From Diospyros lotus (Eukaryota > Streptophyta > Magnoliopsida > Ericales > Ebenaceae): DNA of 64,000 bases. The notes beneath the pieces were generated by a model. That model saw only the letters and a program-made list of their open reading frames with translations. It was not told the origin of the DNA and made no database searches. The stretch is taken from assembly GCF_014633365.1 (NCBI RefSeq), contig NC_068345.1:13400058-13464057 (forward strand), written 5' to 3'. The position numbers and the translations under genes were made by a program. Shown in pieces: positions 45,337 through 55,684 of this stretch (the stretch's first letter is position 1; every line of letters begins with the position of its first letter).

Positions 45337-46000
45337 ATTTCTCTTGACAGCATATGCTTGCTGAACTACTGTGGCATGATCCACACTCTGAGCTCCTCCA
45401 AAAACGTGGCAAATATCAACACGCAATCCTCTCTGAGATTTAATAGCCTTCTTAGCTTTAGTGGACACTAACTCTGAGGCCTATCTAGTCAAGGCTGTAT
45501 ACTCTCCCTCACCTTGGGCCATTGTCTTGGTACCTTACACTAACTCAACGAACTCAAAAAATTTCTAGTCCTTAACCCATGCTGAATAATAAGCGTCATT
45601 GAACACTTGCTAAAATTTGATCCATGTGGGTTCTTGATTACCAACCTTTGGCGGGTGGTCTTCCACCATCTCTCGGCATCGCCTCTAAACAAGAATGTGT
45701 TATGTCGCACTCGGCGATCATCTGTACCATCGATAGCATCCAATTCTCAATTATTGTTGCATCTGTGCCTTCTTGGAACGCTGGTGGTCGAAAGGCCATG
45801 AAATCCTTTAATAGCTGGCTCCCTGTATCTGCCTCCACAACTAGAGTTGTTGGAGCGACTGGCTTATTGCCACTACTACCTCCTACTTCTTAGGGAACTA
45901 GTGATTCCCTTACCTTATTAGTAACTATGGTATCTATCACCCTCATCAATCTTACTAGCATACCTCACATCTCGGCCATTCCTTGCCGTAGATTGCGACT
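45336..46000 (-). pseudogene. A2 gag, truncated and frameshifted
   Basis: Minus-strand 45838-45638 starts with a SQLLKDFMAFRPPAFQEG segment typical of Tekay gag N-termini. The frame changes near 45740, and 45743-45540 continues with FLFRGDAERWWKTTRQRL, the conserved Gypsy capsid signature. Another frame continues with EFVELVQGTKTMAQ, SQRGLRVDI and a QAYAVKRNV segment near 45340. Gag then joins protease DNA near 45325-45345, with loss of the CCHC knuckle and the protease N-terminal half. Confidence 0.8.
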
Positions 46001-46207
46001 AGACTCTCCTGGCGAGCCTGGTGTGGTCACTAGAACCTTATCTAGCCTGACTGCGAGTATAGGGATCATCCACCTCTACTACTCATCTTTCTGCATCACC
46101 ACTTAAGGTTAGAATACTGCTAATTGGGCCAACTTATCTAACTGATGGACACAAGTCCTGACTCTACCCAACATCCTATGTGTGTACGGGAGACTCCTCA
46201 AAACACT

Positions 46208-46219
46208 GCTCTGATACCA
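46208..46219 (-). other. Primer binding site of element A2 (initiator Met tRNA)
   Basis: The minus strand reads TGGTATCAGAGC four bases inside the 5' LTR end. This is complementary to the 3' end of plant initiator-methionine tRNA, the usual primer of Gypsy and Copia elements. All 12 bases are intact, so a transcript could still be primed if proteins came from another element. Confidence 0.95.
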
Positions 46220-46223
46220 ATAC

Positions 46224-48848
46224 TGTAACACCCCCTCTCCTAGAACTGCCCGAGAAGAGGTGCTACTGGGGATAATAAAATAAACTGGCTGATAAACTGA
46301 AATCTGATACCATGACTGAACATCTCAATCAATTGGAATAAAAACTCTTAGTCAATACAAACTGAAATGCATAAACTCTTACTGAGGGACAATCCCTCAA
46401 CTGAAATATAAAATAAGATCTAATCTAAGAAAACACTATGAAACTCAACAGACTCCCAGACATCTTTTATCTTGAGCGGCTCCACGTACACACACTATAA
46501 ATCACTGCTGCTAGGCCCCACATCTGATACTCCCCTGCTAGAACCTGGAGGGGTGAAGAGTACAAGGTGAGCTACAAAAGCTCAGCAAGTAATAAGCTGG
46601 AAAGAATACTGAAGCTGAATCGAAGAATATCGATACTGATAAATAACTCACTGAACTTGTACTGAATAATCACTGTCTGATTGCATTCATAAAAATGTAA
46701 TGCACATAAACTGTAAACTAAATGCAAGTATGCAACTTTGGCTCATAGGCCCACATAATCTGATAATACATACCTGTCTGATCTGAAACCTGCATACATA
46801 AAAACTGTAAGCACATACTGTGGGCAAAGCCCCTAACCCCCTGGTTGCCACCAGGCGAGCAACTCATAAACTGAGTTGAAACTGAAACTGATGGGATCCC
46901 CACGGACAAGCCGCCTAGCGCGCATAATGCAATGCAATGCTCACATAAATGCTGGCACACGATATGTAGTGCTCCATATAAAGTCATGCTCAATGCTCAT
47001 ACCAAAATGTATGCACATAATCTCACAAAATAATGCTGATCATGTCAAAATAAAATAATGCTGAACATGATATGATCTTCATCTATATATTAGAATACAA
47101 AGATTCTATGAATTATGATTTATGGTATGGGTATGATTAACTTGCCATATTCTGGCTTATGAATTCAATGTTGGAAGGTATTGAATACATTGATTGAATT
47201 AAACTTGAATTAGGACTCACTCGAAGCTAAATTAGATTTTTGGAAAAGTCATCCGGATATCAGAAAGGATATCAGGATAAGAAGAAAGACATCCAGATAT
47301 GAAGAAGGCTCATCCGGATACATTAACATTCAAAGAAGAAGCTATTCGGATATGCTGGGAAGTATTCGGATATGAACTAGGACATCCGGATATGATTTTG
47401 GTCCTCCGGATATCTCACTGATGCATTCAGATATAACTGGGGACTATTCGAATGAAAAATTCAACTTTTGAGGGAGGCATCCGGATATCAGGCGAGACAT
47501 CTGGATATTATCTTGACCTTTTCGGATGTATAAACAAACCATTCGGATATCATACTTGAAGAACTTTAGATACATCCGGATACGATACAAGGTATCCGGA
47601 TATTAGAACTTAGAGTAATAGAACTTGCAATCCAAAATGGATAAGGATTAATGGAACTTGCAATCCAAAATGGATGAGGATTAATAGAACTTGCAATCCA
47701 AAAAGGATAAGGATTTATAGAACTTGCAATCCAAAATGGATAAGGATTATTGGAACTTGCAATAAAAAATGGATAAGGATTACTGGAACTTGCAATCCAA
47801 AATGGATGAGGATTAATAGAACTTGCAATCCAAAAAGGATAAGGATTTATAGAACTTGCAATCCAAAATGGATAAGGATTATTGGAACTTGCAATCCAAA
47901 ATGGATAAGGATTACTGGAACTTGCAATCCAAAATGGATAAGGATTAATCGAACTTGCAATCCAAAATGGATAAGGATTACTGGAACTTACAATCCAAAA
48001 TGGATGAGGATTAATAGAACTTGCAATCTAAAATGGATTAGGATTACTGGATCTTGCAATCCAAAATGGATAAGGATTAATGGAACTTGCTCATAACTTC
48101 ACTGTTATACGCATATATATATATATACGTCTCTGCTTACTGATATAAAATCTAAGAACTCAATGAAGAACTGGAATAATCTGAAAAACTAATATAAACC
48201 TGTAATGGAAGGGATTACAGGAAGAATACTTGCCTGATAGAACTCTCTGATCGAACCCTGGAGCGATCCTGAAGACTCTAGCAAGCCTCTGCTATCGCTT
48301 GGCCTCTTGGTTCTTCACATGGCGTGAAGAAAAGCTAAGCTAATGGGCTCTATATATAGACATAAAGTCCTAGATCCCTTTCCTTTTATAACTTGGAATC
48401 CCTCTCCCAATTGAACTTTGAGACTCTCAAAACCTTCTCCTATTGGGACTAGGAGACTCTTAATCCAATTCCATCTCATACATGGATTCTCATTCTTCTT
48501 TAAATACATAGTCCCACTTTATTAATAATAATACAAAAATTATTATTAAAACTCTCAAATAATAATAAAACTCCAAAATTACCTTCATGCCCTTGCATTT
48601 AATTTCTACAAAATAAATGTCATTTAAATGCTATTTAAATTCTATTATCTCAATTAAAAATCACTAGTTTGCCACCTTGGCAAATTCTGAAACTCCAAAA
48701 TTAAAAAGAAATAAACGCTATTCTTTTCCTTCAAAATCTCTAAATTGCCACATTAAATAATTAATTGGCAAAATCGCTTAATCAAATACTTCAACAATTA
48801 ATTAAATAATTCCTGAATAAATACTGGGCCCTCTAATGGGTCGTTACA
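46224..48848 (-). repeat. 5' LTR of element A2 (2,625 bp)
   Basis: Same length, ends and internal landmarks as 39442-42066 at a constant 6,782-bp offset. It includes a CCGG-palindrome array (47247-47604) and a 33-bp tandem array (47620-48091) with the same unit variants in the same order. The right border 48848 is followed by the TSD copy GTAAT. Confidence 0.95.
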
Positions 48849-48853
48849 GTAAT

Positions 48854-49303
48854 GACCCATATATCCACGATTGAGACTCATATATCCACGATTGACCCAT
48901 ATACACTTTATTGAGACTCGTGGCCCAAGGACTGGGATATGTGGTTATGGGCTTTGAAAGTGAAATTCGAAAGGCATGAATGGTTGACAAGTGTACTTGT
49001 CTAGGGATTGATGAGCATGGTCAACCCAAGGGTTCAAATTTTGAGATGCATGACAACATTCTCAAGTTTCGGACAGGATATACGTGGCAAAGATCTTGTG
49101 ATTAAGAAAGGATTATAGTTAGTATAATTTTCCTTGGGATATGTGATCTCCTATGAAGAGCTACAATAGGATTATTTGAAATAAGGTATTGAGGTATGTT
49201 CTTCCCTAGTTATTTAATCAGTCAAGTGTTAGTTTCAAGGATGGAATTTTGAGATTTAGAACATATGGCAAATTTCAAGAACGAAATTTTTTTGAGGGGA
49301 GAA
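48854..49303 (+). mobile_element. 3' internal end of a Gypsy element with PPT
   Basis: The DNA before LTR F4 ends in GAGGGGAGAA (49294-49303), a polypurine tract touching the LTR start. The preceding FKDGILRFRTYGKF-like reading is the usual non-conserved tail upstream of the PPT. Near 48860-48930 short repeats of CATATATCCACGATTGA occur; these may belong to LTR G instead. The element's gag and pol are missing. Confidence 0.6.
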
Positions 49304-51022
49304 TGTAAGATCCCATATTTTCGTGAGTTGCCACGTAATTTAAGCAAGTTTAGAATACCAAAAAATTGCCTTCATAACAATTACAAGTACCAAATTGATT
49401 GTAAGGAATGCCTCAGAGTGTAATTATCTAAGGAAAATGATATGATCTCGATGAGCATTACAAGATAGGATTTATGGTTTTAAAAGAAATTGGAATTGAG
49501 TCTATTTTTGGTACAGTTAAAATACAACTATGATTTAGGTTGAAAAATTGAATGGTTGTAGGGGACTCCCCGGAAGTCAACGCAATCCTAAAGGGGCTCC
49601 GGTTCTTCGTAAGGAACAACCCTTAAGTGGTTTCGGGATGAAACAAAGGGGTTTTGCAAGCAAAGCATAAGTCCGGGCCAAAGTGTAATTTTTGAAATTA
49701 TTGAGGGAGGTCGAAATGACGTATTTCCTAGAACCTCGGGGGTCAAAAGAGAAATTTTGAACATAAGGGTCTCAATAGAAATGTTGGAAAACCTAGGGGC
49801 CTTGTGGAAAGGGTCAAAATGTAATTCGAAAATGAGAGGGGGTGATAGTGTAATTTCTAAAAGAACTTGGAAGCCATGGCCAACCAAGCTCCATCCTATC
49901 ACTGAATTCGGCCATAGGAGGCCCGAGAAAGTGGCAAGGGACCTCGGGGCAAGGCCCTAGGACCGATCTTGGTTGACAATCGGCCTTGGCATGGTCGAAA
50001 ATAGCTAAACTTTTTGGCCGAAATTGGCCAAAAAGTTGGCCGCTTAAATCAAGTTTTTGGGTTACTTTTGGTGGGTTTTGGAAGGAAATAGGGCAAGGGG
50101 AGACATCAGTGGCCTTGGGTTATGAGAAATTAGTTGTTTTGTGGCTCGATTTGGTGTATTAAAAAGGAACCATGGTTGTAATACCCTAAGTCATATTTGA
50201 ATAAATTAATTTAGTCTATATGATATTAAGTTTATGTAAGTTTATGTAATTAATTTGATTTAAATTAAATTTGATTAGTTTAAGTATGTATGTGAAATGT
50301 AAATAAATGTATAAATATGTAAATGAAAATAGTAAGATTTAAGATTAATGTGATTGAATGAAATTATAATATGATTAAAGGAAATCATAATTTATGTAAA
50401 TATAAGTATATATGCAGGTATGTATATTGTGTATATATATGTATATATATATATATAAAAATCGGATTTGCAGAAGCAGTGCGCGGCCAGAGCATGGCCG
50501 CACCTGCAAGTTGCTTCTTGGGGGTAAAGGAAGGGTTTTTAATGCTGAAATGACCGGGGTATGGCCTCTAGGACGCGTGGCCATCGATGGGGAAGCGAAG
50601 CACGTCGAAAATGGGCTATAAATAGCCGCTCCAAGACTGCCCAATCCATTCGAAAATTTCGAGGCTTAGATCGGTCGATTGGGAGAGAGTTTGAGAGACT
50701 GGTGAGTGGGGTTTTGATCTTCAAGTTGTGGGCATCGTTTCTGTTAAATTTGGTGGCTAATGAAGCAGCAAAGAAGGGGGAATCGAGCTTTCCGAAAAAT
50801 GCGCAACTCGCCGGAGCCGCGACTTCAAACGACGAATCGAGGTATTTTCTTATGTTTTTTCTCGAATTTAAGGTTTTTATGGTGTTCGGGGGGTCGGATA
50901 TGGGGGTTTAGAAGCTTCGTTCGAAGCTTTTTGAAGCGGCAGCATCACCGGCAGCGTGTTCAGCCACCGGAGAAGATGAAGCAGACGGGCGCATGCAGCC
51001 ACGCGCCCGCGAGTAGGAAGAA

Positions 51023-51043
51023 GGCGCGTGGCTGGCACGCGCC
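51023..51043 (+). other. GC-rich perfect hairpin in LTR F2
   Basis: GGCGCGTG (51023-51030), GCTGG, CACGCGCC (51036-51043): 8-bp perfect arms. Similar GGCGCGTG/GCGCGTC words occur downstream of the TATA boxes of F1 (12361), F3 (53281-53322) and F4 (54391-54460). Confidence 0.75.
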
Positions 51044-51779
51044 CATCAGAAAATAAAATAAAATAAAAAGAGTAAAATTTTGAAAAAAAATTATTAAATT
51101 TGAAATATTGTTTATGATATATTGGTGAAGCAATTTTCTGGAAATGCCAAAATTATTAATTATTTATGTAGATTTTTCTATTATAGAAATAAAGAAAAAA
51201 TAGGATTTTAATTCAAAAAATTTCAAGAAAATTTCAGAATGTTAGAAGTATTATTTAAGAAATATTAGTGAAAAGAAATTGAATAAAATGAAAGATTAGG
51301 TAATTATTATGTAATTTTGGAAGAGATAAAGCTTAGGAATAAAAGAAAAAATGGAAGAAATTCTGAAAAACTAGCAAATGGTATTCTAAAAATAAATCTA
51401 TGTTGTAGGGATCCTTGTGAGCAAGGAGATTAAGGGATAGCCACTTGGCACGTAGTTCGAGACAAATTAGCTGTAAGTATGCTACCTGAATTTAATACAG
51501 TTATAAATGTAAAATGCTTTTATCATATTGGCATGCTATGATATGAAATCATCACGTAGACTGCATCAATGGCATGACTATGAAATGCATACATGCACAA
51601 TGATACTATATGAGGCCGTAGGGAGTACGAACTGACACCGCTGGCCTATCAAGGGTGCACCCATACACCCCGGCTTCGAAGAGGTGGCCGCTAAAATGAT
51701 AGGTAGCATGAGGGGTGTAGTTGACACCTACGATGAAAGACATTGCATACACTCATAGCATTGCATTTGGTATTCTTAC

Positions 51780-51832
51780 TTAGATGATTCATCATCTAAC
51801 ATGGGTTCGCCCCTGGAACATTCAACGTTCCA
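51780..51832 (+). other. Conserved hairpin set in LTR F2
   Basis: TTAGATGA-TTCA-TCATCTAA (51780-51799), GGG-TTCG-CCC (51803-51812, a UUCG tetraloop in RNA) and TGGAAC-ATTCAAC-GTTCCA (51814-51832). This is the best-formed copy of the three-hairpin set. Confidence 0.75.
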
Positions 51833-52496
51833 GCCGGGACTTGCAGAGATGATTCAGAGAGTGGTGATGTGTAGTGACACGAGACACCAAGATGCGAGTA
51901 AATGTACGATGTTATAATATGATTAGTTTAAGATTTATGTATATTGTACCATCATCAAACGCTTTATGTATTAACTTGTATTAAATGCCATGTACAATTA
52001 TTAAATTATGCATTACCATGAGCAGGTTCGATTCAGCTTCCGCTTGTATTTAATTTCTAGTGTAAACATCTCGTCAAGCACTAGATAAGGCCTTAGGGAA
52101 TTTCGGGAATAATGTAACTAAAAAAAAAAAAATATATAGACCAAATTTCCTAAGATATAACATGTCCGAGAAGGCGGGCTGTTACAATGGTGGCCAAAAA
52201 TTTTCAAAATTTAAGCTCGAAATCGGGCACAATTGGGGGTGAATCGAGACCAAGTGATAGAGGGCTTTTGTTCTTGTGTTGGTAAGGATGAATTCTGAAG
52301 AATTTAAAGCATTTTAGTGGTGGTTTGAAGGGTATTCGAGGCTTGGCCGGAGAAGGAGGCGGACCATCAGGCCAAAGCTTCGACTGGCCCGTTGAGGGCC
52401 TTCCAATGTTCCTTTCAGGCTGAGAGTTATGCCATTGGGATCGACTCAAGTAGGGGAGCAAGGTGGTGGAGGAAGCCAGCATCATCGGTGTGTCGG

Positions 52497-54380
52497 TGTA
52501 ATACCCCATAATTTAATGTAAAGGTTGGATGTTGCAATAAAGTGTTTCAAATGGAAGTTTAGAATTAAAGTGTAAACATGAATGGTTTTAGGGCATTAAA
52601 CCGAACCCAAGTGTAAATATCACAACTTGTAAAAGGGATAGCTTGTTTCCAACAAAAGGAATGAATGCAATAATGAATCCTTATCCTAGAAGCCATGTGT
52701 TGGAAAGATAGGATTGGTTTGAGAATTTTCCCTAAAGTCTTAAAGTGTTATGATTGTAATGATTGATTTTTATCCTAAAAGTCTAAACTTGGAAGATTAG
52801 GATTGGCTAGGATTTTCTTACAAGGGAAGAAGATGATAAATCTTATCTTGGAAGTGTAGTTGGGAGCCTAGGATTGGAAGAAGTGGAAGCTTGCATTAGA
52901 AGATAGGAAAAATTTCAAAGTTGTGATGATTACTAGGGTGGAAAATGAGTAACTTGGAGGCCAAGTGAAATCTTGAGGATTTTGGAATTTGAAAGCTATA
53001 TAAAGGGAAGGAGTTAAGCCACGTGAAGCCAAGAAGAAAGAAAGCAAGCAAGGAAAGAAAGAAAATCAAAGAAAAAGCAAAGAAGAAATGATAAGGAGAC
53101 TTGATCGGAAAACTGCGAAAACAGAAAGGAAATCAAAAAGGTAGGCCAATTTTCTTTCTGTAGAATCATAGAGCATGAAAATAAGAGTCCTTAGGTTCAA
53201 ATGGAGAGCGAATCAGAGCAAAATGAGCAAGTTGTAGCATTTTTAATTTTGGGTTGCAAAATCCGTAACAAGGAAGGAGGAGGCGCGTGGCCAACCTTCC
53301 GGGGGCGCGTGAGGGCGCGTCCAGCCTCCGTTTGGCCTGAAATTTTCACCATAATTCTTATAATTTAATTATCTACAATACCATGTAGAAATATTTAAGG
53401 TTTGGTTCACTGAAATACATGATTTTTGCAGAAATAGCCCCTAGTGCTCGAAACCAGGCTGTGAACGGTGCTATCGAAGGGAAAACGATCGAGGTGAGTG
53501 ATTCTTGCATGTTTGTGACACTTTGAGCGTTTGTTGCTTTACTTGTGTGTGGATGTTGCTTGCAAATCATGCCTTTGTGGCTTACATGTCATATTTTCCC
53601 TTGACTATGCATATTCTTTCTACTTTGTCATATATCATGTTTGTGTTGGTGATTGTGGCTATTTGTTGGGCCATCATGGAAGAACTCGTGCTCTTGCGGT
53701 GAGCCAAGGGGTGACTATGATGACCGCAGGAGTGATTGTAACACCCTGGTATTACTACCACAGGGGTGGATTTCATAATGGCAGTATTGCATTTGCACGT
53801 ATGTACTTTTCTTTTCTGAGTCACTCACTTAGATGTTATTATCTAACTCGGGTGTTTCATACCCCTGGGATATTCAACGTCCCAGATTTAATAGAAGTGC
53901 TAGGTGTTCCAGGTTCTGGTGCGAGCAAGGGCGGAAAGATGGTACTTGGCTAGCTTTGGGTTTCACAGCCAGCTTCAGCCTTTATTTCATTATGTACCTT
54001 TGTAAACCAAGTGATGTATTGTAATAGAAGTTAGGATGCTAGAGCTTGTATTAAATGCATGGGTTGTGTTGGTGTAATATCTCAATTGTTGCACTTCAAG
54101 TGTTATATGGGAAAGTTGCCATGATAAGGGTTTACTTGCTATCTTGGGCATGTGTTGCAGTTATAACTACAAGTAGTGAGTTGTGTCTTTTGGGTTTATT
54201 GAAAGTTGTTTGCATTTCCTGTACATACAAAGGAATCTAGTGGAAACCCCTTTATTTAGCTTTGGTTAAGCTTGCAGGTTCGATCCAATGCTTTCGTTCG
54301 TAAGGGTTTCCATAACGCCCGTAGGTGATGTCTTAATTATATTTCAAGTTAATGCGTATTTGGAAAAGTGGGGCGTTATA
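52497..54380 (+). mobile_element. Solo LTR F3 nested in LTR F4
   Basis: Starts TGTAATACCCC at 52497 and ends GGGGCGTTATA at 54380 (1,884 bp; terminal CA changed to TA). The TSD GTCGG is perfect at 52492-52496 and 54381-54385. A TATA box (CTATATAAAGG) is near 52996-53006. A GC-rich stretch (53278-53325) and the hairpin set (53829-53884) follow. The 140-aa ORF at 53531-53953 spans the hairpins and has no recognised domain. Confidence 0.93.
53829..53884 (+). other. Conserved hairpin set in LTR F3
   Basis: TTAGAT-GTTATT-ATCTAA (53829-53846), GGGT-GTTTCAT-ACCC (53850-53864) and TGGGAT-ATTCAAC-GTCCCA (53866-53884). Compared with F2 the third stem has paired changes: A-T to G-C and C-G to T.G. Confidence 0.75.
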
Positions 54381-55246
54381 GTCGGCGCCAGAAAAGATAA
54401 TCGGCACGTGGCCTGCACGCACTAGTCATCACGCGCAGACCACGTGTTAGCGCGTGAGGGCATATGCGAGTTTGGAAAATTGTGCAAAAAATCTTGAAAA
54501 TTCTAGAAAAAGTGATCTCGAGGTTTGTGCAAAAAGTTTTGGTGTTTGCCTTTTTTGTTTCTCTATTTTCGAAATGACCAACCTTATTTTGCGTACAATC
54601 AAAGCTTCAACATAAGTTCTGGAATTTTCTTTAGAAGTTCTTAGAATATTATGAATTGTTGTGGAAAAAGATTGGAGAAAATAGTTAAAGAAGTATTTAT
54701 TTAGAAATTTTAGAGAGGAAAATGGAAAAAAATGGAGAAAAAATAAAGAAATTGAAGTATTGATATATTCCGTAAATAAATATGATGATTAGGGTGCTTT
54801 GAGGCTTAAGATGAAGTAACTTATGCGAATTTTGAGGTTAGCATGCAAATCGATATGATGCACGTATTTTGAGGCAAGGCGCAAGTATCAAGGTAGCCCG
54901 TTAAGCTTTAGAAGGTAAGTGGTTCGACCCCAAAAACTTGATTTTATGTAAATGAATTTATCATGTTGTCATGTCTTAATATGAATATGTCATGTAGATT
55001 GCATTTACATGTATTGATGATGAAATATGCATATAAGCACGATGAGATTTACGGTCATATGTTGCATGGGTTTGGTATTAGGGACTAGCGTTGTTGCTTT
55101 GCCAAGGGTGCACCCATACACCTCGGTCTAGCAGGGAGACTGTAAAAATGGCGGGCAATAGTTGGGTGTGGTCAACCCAAACATGAGAGTAATGATGATA
55201 TATGCATTGCATTCATACGCGTGCATTAAATGTTTTGTTTCCTTAT

Positions 55247-55302
55247 TTAGATGATTCATCATCTAACTTGGGCTTTGCCCTTGAAATATTCAAATGTTCC
55301 AG
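55247..55302 (+). other. Conserved hairpin set in LTR F4
   Basis: TTAGATGA-TTCA-TCATCTAA (55247-55266), GGGC-TTT-GCCC (55270-55280) and a weaker third stem, ATAT-TCAA-ATGT, at about 55286-55297. Confidence 0.65.
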
Positions 55303-55684
55303 ATAGAGATTGTAGAAAAAACGAGGATGAATGAGGCATGAAATGGCACTTAGCAAAGTGCATGATGAATTGAATGTATGTTATGTAGCCCATGTATTTA
55401 AGTTCTGCTACTTCGAATTCTGAACGTTTTGACGAATGGTGTTATATAACCTTATTTATGGTTAATGAGGATGTAAGAATTGATTTATGATTAATGTTAA
55501 GATGTTAGGTTCGATTCTAGCTTCCGCATTTGATGTTTATGATGGTTCTCTTTCAAGATAGATGTATGGAAATTTTGAGATAGATATGAGGAATGATATG
55601 ATTTAGTAATAGTTTTTAAGAAAAAAATTTATTATCCCAGAATTGTCCTAAGTTATAACACGTCCGAGAAAGTGGGGTGTTACA

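Larger units (their letters stand above)
39442..48848 (-). mobile_element. Complete Gypsy chromovirus-type retrotransposon A2, coding-defective
   Basis: A 9,407-bp element on the minus strand: 5' LTR 48848-46224, PBS 46219-46208, internal region 46223-42067, PPT just inside 42067, 3' LTR 42066-39442, TSD GTAAT. The domain order gag-protease-RT-RNase H-integrase is Ty3/Gypsy, and the integrase-proximal end (GDHVWLR, SPRYIGPFEI, VHNVFHV) followed by a chromodomain-like tail fits the Tekay/Del chromoviruses. The 4,157-bp internal region is short for the clade. It has many stops and frameshifts and lacks the gag zinc knuckle and the protease active site. The LTRs are the same at every place compared, so insertion looks recent although the coding region is dead. 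It disrupts LTR G. Confidence 0.95.
50177..52186 (+). mobile_element. Solo LTR F2 nested in LTR F4
   Basis: Starts TGTAATACCC at 50177 and ends GCTGTTACA at 52186 (2,010 bp), with a perfect TSD ATGGT at 50172-50176 and 52187-52191. A TATA box, TATAAATA, is at 50617-50624. Downstream is a GC hairpin (51023-51043), and further on the conserved hairpin set (51780-51832). ORFs at 50561-50911 and 50760-51056 lie in the leader region and have no domain. Confidence 0.94.
49304..55684 (+). mobile_element. 3' LTR F4 with nested solo LTRs F2 and F3
   Basis: Starts TGTAAGATCCC at 49304 right after a PPT and ends GTGGGGTGTTACA at 55684. Net length without the two nested LTRs is about 2.48 kb. The start matches LTR K on its minus strand. 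Near the 3' part are a GC-rich stretch (54385-54470, with CACGTG and GCGCG words) and the hairpin set at 55247-55302. Being the 3' LTR of a truncated element, it has no matching TSD in view (right flank ACCTG). Minisatellites are absent. Confidence 0.85.

Noticed and set aside
48849..49303. Continuation of LTR G to its 3' end beyond element A2
   Set aside because: No G/E/H-type LTR end is found here; the segment instead ends in a PPT that leads into LTR F4.
53531..53953. 140-aa ORF starting with a hydrophobic, Cys-rich stretch
   Set aside because: Fully inside solo LTR F3 and overlapping its hairpins; F1, F2 and F4 do not preserve the frame.
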